From assembly GCA_045658005.1 (NCBI GenBank), contig JAZOUD010000081.1, positions 1-64,000 of the forward strand: a DNA stretch of 64,000 nt, read 5' to 3'. The stretch is from UBA2862 sp045658005 (GTDB lineage Bacteria > Bacillota > Clostridia > Christensenellales > Aristaeellaceae). Both the position numbers and the translations under genes were made by a program. Shown piece by piece: positions 36,601 through 48,600 of the stretch (positions are counted from its first letter, which is position 1; the number at the start of each line of letters is the position of its first letter). The notes under the pieces were generated by a model. It did no database searches, was not told the DNA's origin, and saw nothing but the letters and a program-made list of their open reading frames with translations.

Positions 36601-39600
36601 GCCGCCGTTGACGTTGGCTGTATTGCCACCGTCTGCTTTGCCGACGCTGCCGCCGGACAGGTTGAAGGTTTTGCCGACCGCCACGTAAACGCCGCCGCCG
36701 TTGCCATTCGCCGTATTGCCGGTGATGCACCCGCCGGATACGGTACAGCCGAATATCGCTGCGGTTCCCGACTCAGTGTCAGCTGCAGCATCCGCCGCGC
36801 CATCGTGGTAGATGCCGCCGCCGTTGCCGCTGGCTATGTTGTTGTTGATGGCCGTATCCGCGCCGGACATGGACAGGGTCGCCGCCGTACCGGTCAGGTA
36901 CACGCCCGCGCCGTCAACGGCACTGTTTGCGGAAATGCTGCCGCCGGTGAAGTTGACGGTTCCAGCGGTATACACTCCGCCGCCGTCTCCTGTTGCCTGG
37001 TTGCCGGTGATACTGCCGCCGGACACCGTCGCCGACCCGGACGCCACATAGATGCCCGCGCCCTTGGCGGCTGTGTTGGCCGTGCCGCCAATCGTGCCAT
37101 TGGTCATGGTGAATGTGGATGTTCCGCCCTGGTACACGCCGCCGCCGTTGGTCGCTTCGTTGCCGGAGATCGTGCCGCCGGACAGGGTCATCGCGGAATC
37201 GTTGAACGCGCCCACGCCACCGCCGCTGGCAGCCTTGTTGTTGGATATCGTGCCGCCTGACATGTCGAAGGTCGCGCCACCGTCTGCCAGACAGACACCG
37301 CCGCCCTGGCCGTGAACTGCGTTGCCATTCAACACGCTGTTCCCGGTGATGGTGCCGCCGGTCATCTTCAGCGTGGACTGATAGACATACACGCCGCCGC
37401 CGCCCTCGCTGTTCCGGGCGATGTTGTCGCTGAGGCTGGAATTCCCGGAGATGGTTGCGCTGCCGACCAGCATGTACAGCGCGCCGCCGCGTCCCTTGGC
37501 CTCGTTGTGGCTGATTTCAGCATTATCGTCGAGACTCAGTGTGCCGCCGGCCAGGCAGATGCCGCCGCCGTTTTCCTCGTCCCACCGGGCGTCGCCCTCC
37601 TTGTCAGCGATATTGTACCGGATCTTCGCGTTGCCGGACACATCGGTCTGGCCGCCGGCGACATAGATGCCGCCGCCGTTGGTCGCGGTGTTGGGTTTTC
37701 CTTCGTCGCCGATCTTGGCATTGCCGTTCACATTCAATGTGCCGGTGGTGTAGATCGCGCCGCCATAGGAAGTTGCGGAATTACCGGTGATCGTGCCGCC
37801 GGTGATATTGACCTTCGTCCCGGCAGGTGCATTGATCGCGCCGCCATTGCCCTCCACCACGGAATTGCGCAGGGTCGCGCCATTGGCAATCGTAAGCACA
37901 GCCGAGGCCTGCGCATTGTTGACGATACCGCCGTCGCAGACCACCTGGCGATTGCCGCCATCCAGCGTGATGTTCATCAGCGTCATGTTAGCGTTATTGT
38001 TGAGCATGCTGCCATTGCAGTTTTCGCCCCGGGTTATGACGCAAACCGTGCCTGGATTGCCTGTATAGGCGTAGCCGTCCGTGTCGGTCGTGGGCGCGGT
38101 CGTCAGCGTTGCGGTCTTGCCTCTTGCCAACGAGACCGGCTCATTCAGGGTATAGCTCGGGATGAGCATCTCAATCCGCCTGGCGGTGGCCTTGCCGCCT
38201 GTAGCGTATGTGAAGGTGGACGAGCCCGCCGTATTGTAAACTGCAAATCCCGCCTCCAGGGTGCCGTATACCGCCGGGCTTCCGTTGACAAAGAGGATAT
38301 TGCCGTCTCTGTCTGTGATCTTGCAGACCACCTCGTCCCACTGGGCATACAGGGTCAAATCACCCTTGGAGGTACCCTGAGTGTTCTCCTGTTGCTCCGT
38401 TCCACGGTAGAAGGTGATTTCGCTGTCCCTGTTATATTCAAAATATCCCTTTTCAGCCAGCTCCGCAGGCGTCAGGTCCGTTCCGTCTTCGCGCTCCGGC
38501 TTGGTTTCCAACGTCGCCCAGTTCCTGAACACATGGCTGTCCCAGGTTGGGTTCGTTTCCTTGATGGTATACGCACGGCTGGTTTCAGTAGTCGTAAAGG
38601 GGATAGTATCCGTGCGCTCATCTTTTTTGTCCGACAGCTTGCCGCCCGTGGCGTTGTAGGTCAGCGTCGGCTTACTGTCGTTGTACAGATCGAAGGTATC
38701 CCCCAGATAACCCTTTTCAGTGCCGTCCGGAAGGGCGATGGCAATGGTCTGGTTGACAGTTTCTTCAACAGCTTCCTTCTGTGACCACGTCACCGAGTTA
38801 TCCCTGCCGACCTTCAGCGCCCACGAACCTGCCGGAAGCACCGTATCCGCGTTCGCTGCAATCTGCCGGAGCGTATAGCTGCTGCGCGGGGCGAAGGTTG
38901 CCGCCTTCCCGTTTTCACTTTCCTCCGCGCCCCAGGGAATGGTCACCAGACCGGTTGCGTCGCTGCTGCCGGACCAAACCGTCTTTTGGGTGTCTTCGTT
39001 GGTCAGGTTAAAGCGGATACCGCTCGCGGGGGTGGGGTTGTTCCCCTCTGAATCAACCTTGTAGACCTTGAGATACAGCCCCTTGCCGGTCCAAACGACG
39101 TAATTACCGTTCGACACGCTTGCGCCGCCCATGCCGGTCAGCGCGGTATCGCGGTCGTTGACGAACTTGTTCAGCCGCGCGCCGCTTACATTGCTGCCGA
39201 TATAGGTGCCGAAGTTTCTGGCCGACATGCCATGATCGCTGTAGATCGGATTGACAACGGCATACGGCACGGTAACCGGATCCTCCGGTTCGCCGTCGGC
39301 CACATAGACGCCAATATAGGCGTTTGAACCCAGGCCAGTCGTCGTGATGATGCTGTTGCTGTCAAAGCCGAGGAACACGTTCATGGCTTTTGCGCCAGCC
39401 GTGTCGGTATTGTCCCGGACGACCGCGTTGCCGGAGAAGGTCAGCACGGCGCCGCTGTCAGTGGAAACCGCGCCCTCGGGCGACTTGTTTCCATCCTTGA
39501 TGCTGCCGCCGGACATCGTGAGCGATTTCCCGCTGGCCACATAGACCGCGCCGCCCTTTTCGGTCGCGGTATTGGCGGTCATGCTGCCGCCGGACATGGT

Positions 39601-42600
39601 CACGCTGCCGCCATCGTATACCGCGCCGCCCTGTTTTGCCGAATTCTCGCTTATGACAGGTACGCCGGAGATGGTCACTGCCGCATACGTCGTCGCATAG
39701 ACTGCGCCGCCGTTTTCGGTCGCGCTGTTTTTCTGAATCGTGCCGCCGGCGATTCGCGCAGTGGACGCGGTCGCAAGTCCGCCGCCGTTGGCCGCATCGT
39801 TGCCGCTGATGTTGCTTCCGGCGTACATGGTGAACATGGCGTTGCCGCCCATGCAGATGCCGCCGCCGTTGCCGCCGGCTGTATTGCCATCATTCTCGCC
39901 TGTTCCGCCGACGGTTCCCCTCAGGATCACGTTGGCTTCTGACCAGACTGCGCCACCGTCGACGTTGGCGGTATTGCCGGTCAGCGCGGTACCCGCATTG
40001 AGGTTCACGCTGCTACCAGTGGACGCGCAGACTGCGCCGCCGTCGCCGTTAGTGGCTTCGCATCCGGTGATCGTACCGGTCGTGGTGATCGTGGTAAAGC
40101 CGGTATCGGCATACACGCCGCCGCCCCTTGACGCTTTGCTATTCCGAATGACGCCGTTCATGGCCAGGGATGCACCGGTACCCAGCCAGATTGCACCGCC
40201 GTTGCCGGTCGTCGTGGAATTTTGCAGGTTCGCGCTGCTGTTGACGGTCAGCTTAACCGCGCCGTTGACCTGGACGATGCCGCCATTTTCACTCGCAACG
40301 TGGATATCGGATCCGCCGTCGAGGGTAATTTTATCGATGGTGAGCGCACCTTCGGTCGCGATCATGCTGCCGTTATCGAAGCCGCGGGTGACGACGGACA
40401 CATTGCCGGCGCCATCGTCCTTTCCCTCGTTATAGGGATACTGTTGATCCGTCGTCAGCGCCGTGGAGAGAATCACGTTCTTGCCCGTGACCAGCGTGGC
40501 CTTCCGCTCCACGGTATGTGCCGGCACGACCATCTCGATGCGCAGCTGGCCGGACACCTGGCCGTTGCCGGCCGTTCTCAGATTGCCGCTGTTGACCTGG
40601 TCAAAGGCGTCCTCCAAATGGGCGAAGACTGCCGGCTGCAGCTTACCAGCCGCGTCCCTGTAATAGAGGAGCGCGCGGCTGCGGTTGGTAATCTTGCAGA
40701 CGATCTCCAGGAAGTTGTTTGTGAAGACCACGTTCTCAGGCGTCTCGGCCTCGCCGATTTTGCCCTCCTGGCTCTGCGCGTACACGGGTTCGGATTCGTT
40801 CCGGGAAACCTGGGTGCGGATGTGTGTCTTCTGCTTATCCGTCAGATTCTCTTCCACCGTATAGGTCAGATCCGTCGGCAGGCCCTGAATCGTGATGGAT
40901 TCATTATGCTTCAGGCTGAAGGTGGTCACGCCATTCGTGAATTCGAGCGCACTGATCTTCCCGGTGGCCGGATACGTTTTGCTGATCGAATCATCGCCTA
41001 ACGTCAGCGTGTAGTCAAAGCTCTCCTCATAATCCGGAGTCTCGGTGCTGACCGTCACGGCTTTGATGGTGAGATCATCGGTATTGCGGGTATTGGTGAA
41101 GGCCACGGTGGACAGACTCGAGGAATTCTCCGTACCGATATTCTCGCCCAGCTGTCCGCTGACGGTCAGGGGTTTATCCTCGGTAAAGGCATACGCCTCC
41201 CCATTCTTTTCCGCCGCAGTCGCATAGTCCGCCTGCGCATCACCCGACAGGTCTTCCTTCACTTCATATCTGTACTTGTCAAATGTGATCGGGAATTCTC
41301 CTGTTTTGGATTCTCCTTTCTTCAATGTGAACTGAGCGATACCCTGCCCGTTAAATTCCATGCCCTTGATGCTGTTGCGCTGCGCTTGGCTCAATGAGAC
41401 AGATTCCCCTTCCTGAGTCTTCAGGGTCACGGTAAAGCTGAACTCAGCTGTATTCTGGTCATATGCCAAATCGCTATTGACTTCTTTGATCACGGTGAGC
41501 AACGGACGGTATTCCCAGTAAATTTTCTTATCCGTTGTATCGATGCTCTGGAAGCCGCGATAGTTGGTATGGCGGTCATTGACAAAGCAGAACAGCTTGT
41601 CGTTCTCTACTATCCAGGTACCGAAGGGAGCGCCTGGTTTACCATGGTTGTTATAGATTGTGCCGTCCGCCGTATAGACGCCGATCTCAGATCTGGCGTC
41701 CAGGCCGTTCGCTTTGATAATAGTGTTCTTATCCATATCGAACTGGACGTTGCAACGTTTGCCGTTCAGGGTATTTCCCGTCACCTGGCAATTCTCCGAG
41801 AACTCTATTGTTGTAGACTCAGTGCCAGAAGAAATACCGCCACCATTGTCAGTCGCCGAGTTTCCGGTGATGGTACCGCCCTTCATCTCCATGCTGGTAT
41901 CCACGCGGACGCCGCCACCGTTTTTCGCGGAGCAGTTTGTGATACTGCCGCCGTTCATGACCAGCTTACCCGCTTTGACGCTGATGCCTCCGCCGTAATC
42001 ACCGCCGACACATTGGGTAATAGTCGTGTCATTCAGTGTGAGAACAGCATTGGCATTATCTTGCAGGCGTATCCCACCGCCATAACTACCCGTTTTTGAA
42101 TTGCGCAGTATCGCATTATCGAAGGTAAGTGTATCGACGCCTTTACTGAACAGAATTCCGCCGTTTGTGTTCGCGGTATACCCGCTCCCGCTTCCACCGT
42201 CGAGGATCAGATTGCTCACTGAAAAATCAAGGCTTTTATTCTCCAGGTGGATCATACTGGCATAGTTTCCCTGCCTGGTAATCACAGCACGTGGGAACCT
42301 GGGGTCTCCGGTAAAGTGGAAGCCACACTCATCCTCGTCAACCGATGCTGTAGTCAGTGTAATATCCTTGGCGACAGTCAGCTTCATTTGCTGTGTCACA
42401 AAATATTCAGGCACAAGCATTTGAATCTGATAGGGGCCGCCATACTTCTCACTGCTTCCAGGTTGATAGAGCGACGGAGAAGCTTGAGACAAGACACCGA
42501 AGGCGCTGTCAATACCTGTCCCGCCATTGTTTTCCAGCTTACCGTATACCGCCGGAGAACCTTCCGTATCACTGTACAGCAGCTTTCCTTCCCCATCGGT

Positions 42601-45600
42601 GATCTTACAGACGAATTCCGGCCAGATGACCAGATTGTTGCTGCCCTTCACGCCGTACAGATAGGGGCGGCGGTCGTTGCGGTAGACGTTGAGGTTCGAT
42701 TCATTGGCATAGGTTGCGAAGGGCTTGCCCGACTGGCCGTGGCCCGCATCCTGCTCATCCGAGGCATAGACCCCGATATAGGCGGCAGGATCCAGATAAT
42801 CGTTCTTGATCACCGTATTGCGGTCCTGATCCAGATAGACATTGCAAGCGATGTAATGCGAGCCCATCGTATTGTCGCATACCTTCACGGCGTTCTGGAA
42901 GGTCAGCACGGCGTTCGGGCCGCTGACAGCGATGCCGCCGCCCGCGATTCGCGCGTGGTTGTAGGTGATCGCCATGGTCTTTGAGGCCCAGTCATTGAAG
43001 CTCACCGACTGGTTGTCCGCCACGAAGATGCCCGCGCCGATATTCGCGGTATTCGCATCCTCCGCCGATCCGCCGATGACGCCGCAGACGGTTGCGTTGT
43101 TATCGGTAGTCATGCTGAACGTACCGCCCGCGTGGTACACGCCGCCGCCGTTTTCCGTGGCATCATTCCGAACGATTCTGCCTCTCCTGAAGGTAAACGT
43201 GCCTCCCGCGACATACACGCCGCCGCCGTTTTTCGCGGTGTTATCCGCCACGACGCCGTTGTTGGTCTTCGCGGTATTGTCGCCGCCGTTGAGGTTGAAC
43301 GCGCCGGCCGCGACATACACGCCGCCGCCGTTTTCAGACGCGCTCGCGCCCGCGACGCTGCCGCTTGCGGACAATGTGGTTGTACCGGCCGCGTTATACA
43401 CGCCGCCGCCGTTTTTCGCAGAGCTGGCGACAACGACAGTCTCATTGCCCTCGTCGTCTGTGGTGGTCTTCCTGCCCACCACAGCGCCGCTGTTGATGGT
43501 GAGGAAGTTGCCGCCCTGGTAGAACGCGCCGCCGTTTTCAGTGGCCGTGCCAGTGACCGTACCGCCGCTGAGGGTGTATTTGCCGTTGGTGGTGTCGGTC
43601 TGCCAGACGCCGCCGCCATTGACTGCGCTGCCGGTCACATCACCGTTGCGTTGTTCGACTGCTGACTTGTTCCAGATGCCGCCGCCGTTGGCGGAAGCCT
43701 GGCCGACGATGCTGCCGCCCGCATTCATGTAGATGGTGCCGGCGTTCTGGTAGATGCCGCCACCGTTGACCGCCGTCGCGGTATACACGGGGTTGCCGCC
43801 TTCATCCACGGTCACAGCACCTACAGACGCGCCGGAATAGGCAATGTCCTTATAGGTCTCATTACCGATGGTAAAGATACCGTCGTTCTTGTACACGGCG
43901 CCGCCGTTGGCCGTTGCCGTGCCGCTGACGTTACCCGAATACTGACGGACTTTGGCGTTGCTATCATTTATGTACAGGCCGCCGCCGTTGGTGGCGCTGC
44001 CGCTGATGGAACCACCAAGAATGTACAGGTTGCCGTTGTTCTGGTACCAGCCGCCGCCATAGGCCGCGCTGCAGCCGCTGACGGTGCCGCTCTTATAGTC
44101 TGTCGTGCCACCGGCGACGTAGACGCCGCCGCCATAGGCCGCGCTGCAGTCGCTGACGGTGCCGCTCTTATAGTCTATCGTGCCACCGGCGACGTAGACG
44201 CCGCCGCCCTTGCTGTCGCTATTGGTGACAGTGTTGCCGGTGATGGTGCAGCCGTCAAAGCTGGCGGTGTTGCCATTGAGAAAATAGATACCACCGCCCT
44301 GGGCTTTGGCAGTGCTGTCCTTGACAGTACAGCCTTCCAGCGTCACAGTCCCCTTGACCTTGGTATAGATCGCACCGCCGTAATTGCCTGTTGCAGTACA
44401 GCTTTCGAAGGAACCGTCCTTGAATGTAAGCGTTGAACCGTTGGCATCCCGGTTATGGTACAGACCGCCGCCGTCGGTCTGGGCTGTACAATTCTTGAAT
44501 TTGCTGTCCGCGCCGATTATGTTCAGCGTATACGCGTTGGTGTACAACCCGCCACCGTAGGCCGCCTTGGCTATGCAGCCTTCAAAGCCGCAGTTTGCTA
44601 TCTTAGCGGTGCCGGCATAATCGTGATACAGTCCGCCGCCCGCGTTGGCCGCCGTGCAGTTTACAAAGGAGCCTTCCGCGCCCTCTATGGCAGAATCGTT
44701 CGCCGTATCGTAGTTTATGGTCAGCTCCCTGGCAGTGGCGTACAGACCGCCGCCGTTGCCGTTGTTGTTGGCCTCGCAGCCGGTAAACGTGCAGTTTACA
44801 AGCTTTACGAAGCTGCCGACAACATTCCTGTTCTGGAACACCGCGCCGCCGGAGCCGTTACCCGTGCAATTGGTAAAGGTGTTGGCATCGCCGGTGATGG
44901 ACAACTCCTTGGCCTGGGTATACAGCGCACCGCCGTTGCCGGTTCTCGCCGCGCAGCGGGTAAAGTCGACGTTCTCCATCGTGACGATCGCGTCATTTGT
45001 GGGGTTGTCGATGCCGCCACCGCGATTCGCCGCGCAGTCGGTAAAGTTGTTTTTGCCGTTCTTCGGCGTTTCATCAGCGTCAAGATATGTGTCCTGGTAG
45101 TCCTCTAATTCAGTATCCTCCACGCCCACGATCAATGTACCTACAGGCGCGCTGACCGCGCCGCCATTGCCGGTGGCAATGCAATTTTCGAAGGTGCAGC
45201 CGTAAATCTCTACCCTCTTGGCATTGCTGTTGGTCATGGCCACTGCGCCGCCCGTAACGCCCTGGGTATTTCTGAAGATACAACCTCTGAGAATCAGATC
45301 ATGCGTGGAGCAGCGAACCGCACCGCCCATGGCAGCGCCATTCTTCGCACTGCAATTGTCAAAGGAGCAGTCGATGACCCTCATGATGCAGTACTTTGTG
45401 GTGTTGGCCTCGTTATTGGCATACGTATTGACCGCGCCGCCGGAGCCGCCGCTCTTGTTGGTATAGCTGCCAACAAATGAACACCGCTGTATGGTAACGT
45501 CGTAGGCGTCGGATTCGACCGTGCCGCCGGAGCCGCCCACCGCGTAGGAGTTACTGAAAGAGCAGTCCGAAACCTCCATCTTGGAATTGGCGAACCAGCC

Positions 45601-48600
45601 CGCCTGAATGTTGTGGAATATGGAGCCGGCCTGGGCTTTGCCCGAGAGGCAGGCGCAGAAGTCGAAGGTACAGCGCCTCACATACAGTTCCCTGGCCGTG
45701 GTCCAGATGCCGCCGCCACCTGCCTTGTCCACGGAGGCGTTGGTCTGGCAGTTATAGAAAGAGCAATCCTCCACCGTCAGGCTGCTGCCAGCTTTTGTAT
45801 TGTCCACATAGACCGCGCCGCCATTGTCCGCGCGATAGCCTTTAAAATCGCAGTTTGTAATGGTGACGGTCGTACAGTTACTCGTACTGACAGCACCGCC
45901 CTTGCCGCCTGCGGTCAGCGACCGGCCGTCAAAGGCCAGGTTGTCCACGGTCAGCGTGCTGTTCGTCGCTGATACAGACGAGCCTGCGTTGCCTGTGTCG
46001 CGGCTGAGGGTTGCCCGGGTGCCGTTGCCCTTGTAGGGCAGGGTCTCGGCGTCTTTGGCTGCGGTGGTAAAGGTGATGTCGTAACCTTCGGGGATTTCCA
46101 GCACGTCGTCCCTGGGAACCAGATAATCCACCAGCATCTCGATCTTATAGGTATTGCTGCCGGTAGCCGTCTTCTGGGCCACGGCGTAAGCCATCGCAGC
46201 TTTCAGCGTCTGGAACGGTTCATTCCCGATCTTGCAGATGGGCAGGGGGTCGCCGAAGATCAGCTCCGCCGCTTCGTCGTCAGTGTTCAGCTTAAAGCTA
46301 TCGTCGCTGAAATCCACCGTCGCGCCGTGCAGGGTCTGCTTTGCTCCGCCGTTGAAGGTGTAATCGATGGTGGTGCTTTCGCCCGCGCCTTCGCCGGTGA
46401 ACTCACCCCTCAGTGTAAACTTCTGTCCCTGTGCGCCGGGGAACATCACCTTGATGGAATCGCCGACGCCGAGCTTCTTGTCATCCGCGGTAAGTGTCCG
46501 CAGGGTCGTAACAGTCGCGCCGTTCTTCGCGGTCACGAAGCCATAGACGCCATCCGTGGCATCTTTGCCCAGCACGGTCAGCTCGGAAATATCGAGCTCC
46601 AGGTTGCTGGCGTTGTTGTTGACAATGGTCAGGTAGGCCGGGGCGGAATAGAAGATGATGAGCTTACTGGCATCTATGGTGGCTTGCGTGCCGTCCTGGT
46701 TGATATAGGTATACTTCCACTTACGGTTCCCCTCTGTGCCGTCCCACCAGATGGTCTTCAGGTAATTTTCAAAAGTATTGTTCAGCGCCTTGTCGGAGAA
46801 GGTATAGGCATAGACCGCCGTGGAGGCATAGTTGGCTCCGACGTTGTTGACAAAATCAGTGTTGTGCTTCTCATACAGCTTCATGTCCATCACGAGGTCG
46901 TAGATGTCGCTTGTCCTCGTGCGCGGCGCATAGGTTTTGTTGGTGCATACCTTTTTGCTGGGAGCAGCGGTGTAGCTTGTGGTGGGCGGGAACTGGCTGT
47001 CGTAATTCTTCAGCCAGTAAATATCGTATGTCAGGTTGCTGATCCAGTACACCCGGTTGTTTTCATACGCCACCTTCAGGTCGCTGAAGCGGTCGCTCTT
47101 GAACACGGTGGAGATGTTGGCAAGCGTGCCGGCGGATACATAGGCGCCGAAATAGCCGGTGACGTCGCCGTGCTTGATCACCTGATCGCTGTTCACATCG
47201 CCGGGCACATAGATGCCGATCTTCTTGCCGTTGTTCAGGCTGTCGGCGTTGACGACCAGCTCGGAATCCGCGTCCAGGTAGACGTTGCTCTGCTTGCTGT
47301 TCATCGCGTTGTTGATGACCTGTGCGTCGCCCTTGAAGTTCAGGCGCGCCGAGGTGCCGCCGACGCCGATGGCGCCGCCGTTCGTTGCGGTGTTCCCGGT
47401 GATGGACGTGGAGACATTGGCAATGCCCGACCCGACGAAGATCGCCGCGCCGTTGACCGCGCTGTTGCCGCCGGTGACCGTAATTATGCCTTTGTTGTCC
47501 ACGGTAGCGTTACCGCCGATTTGTCCGCCGGTATAGTTCACCGTGCCGCTGCCCGCGTAGATCGCGCCGCCGAGGCCGAGGTCATCTTCCGTGCTCTCCC
47601 CCTTGCTCGCGCTGTTTCCGGCGAGGGTGCCATCGCTGATGGTCACCGGGCCGCTGCCAGAGTAAATCGCGCCGCCGTTGCCCTGCTTGGCTTTGTTGCC
47701 CTCGCCTGTCGCAGTGCCGCCGAGTCTGCCGCCCTTGACCGTCACGGAAGCGCTGTCGGCATAGATCGCGCCGCCGTTGGCATTGGCCTCGTTGCTCTCC
47801 AAGTTGCCGTTTTCCACGGTGATCGCGCCGCTGGTGGCATAGATCGCGCCGCCGTTGGCTGCCTTGTTCGCGCTCAGCGTGCTGTCCGCGTTCATGACGG
47901 TCGCGCTGCCGCCCTCCATGTAGAGCGCGCCGCCGTTGCCGGTGGCCGAGTTGCCATTGAAGGAAGCCGCTGTGCCCTCGCTCGCCGCGTTGTTGGTCCA
48001 GGTGCCGCCGATCACCGTATTGGCGTTCAGGGCGTAGATCGCGCCGCCGTTGGTCGTGGCGGTATTCCTGGTGAAACGCGCCCCGTTGAGGCTCAGCGCG
48101 GTTCCGCTTGTGTAGATCGCGCCGCCGTTCGCGGCGGAGTTGCCCGCGCCCTCTTCGGTGCCGCCGAGGGTGCCGGTGACCGTCACAGCGCCGCCGGCGG
48201 TATAGAAGCCGCCGCCGTTCTCGGTCGCCCCGTTGTCGCTGAGCGTACCGCCCACCGTCAGGGTGCCGTTCACGCGGTAGATGCCGCCGCCGTTGGATGC
48301 GTTGTTGCCGCTGATGATACCCGCATTGGACAATGTGCCGTCGGCCTGGTAGACCGCGCCGCCGTTGCCGGTCGCGCTGTTCTCGGACAGGCTGCCGTTT
48401 GCCTCAACAGTGCCGCCAGCCAGGTACACCGCGCCGCCGTTGCCGGTCGCGCTGTTTCCGGACAGGCTGCCGTTTGCCTCAACAGTCAGGATGCCGCCAG
48501 CCAGGTACACCGCGCCGCCGTTGACCGATGCGGTGTTCTGACCCATGCTGCCGCTGACTGTCAGCGTGCCGCCGACCTGATAGACCGCGCCGCCGTTTTC

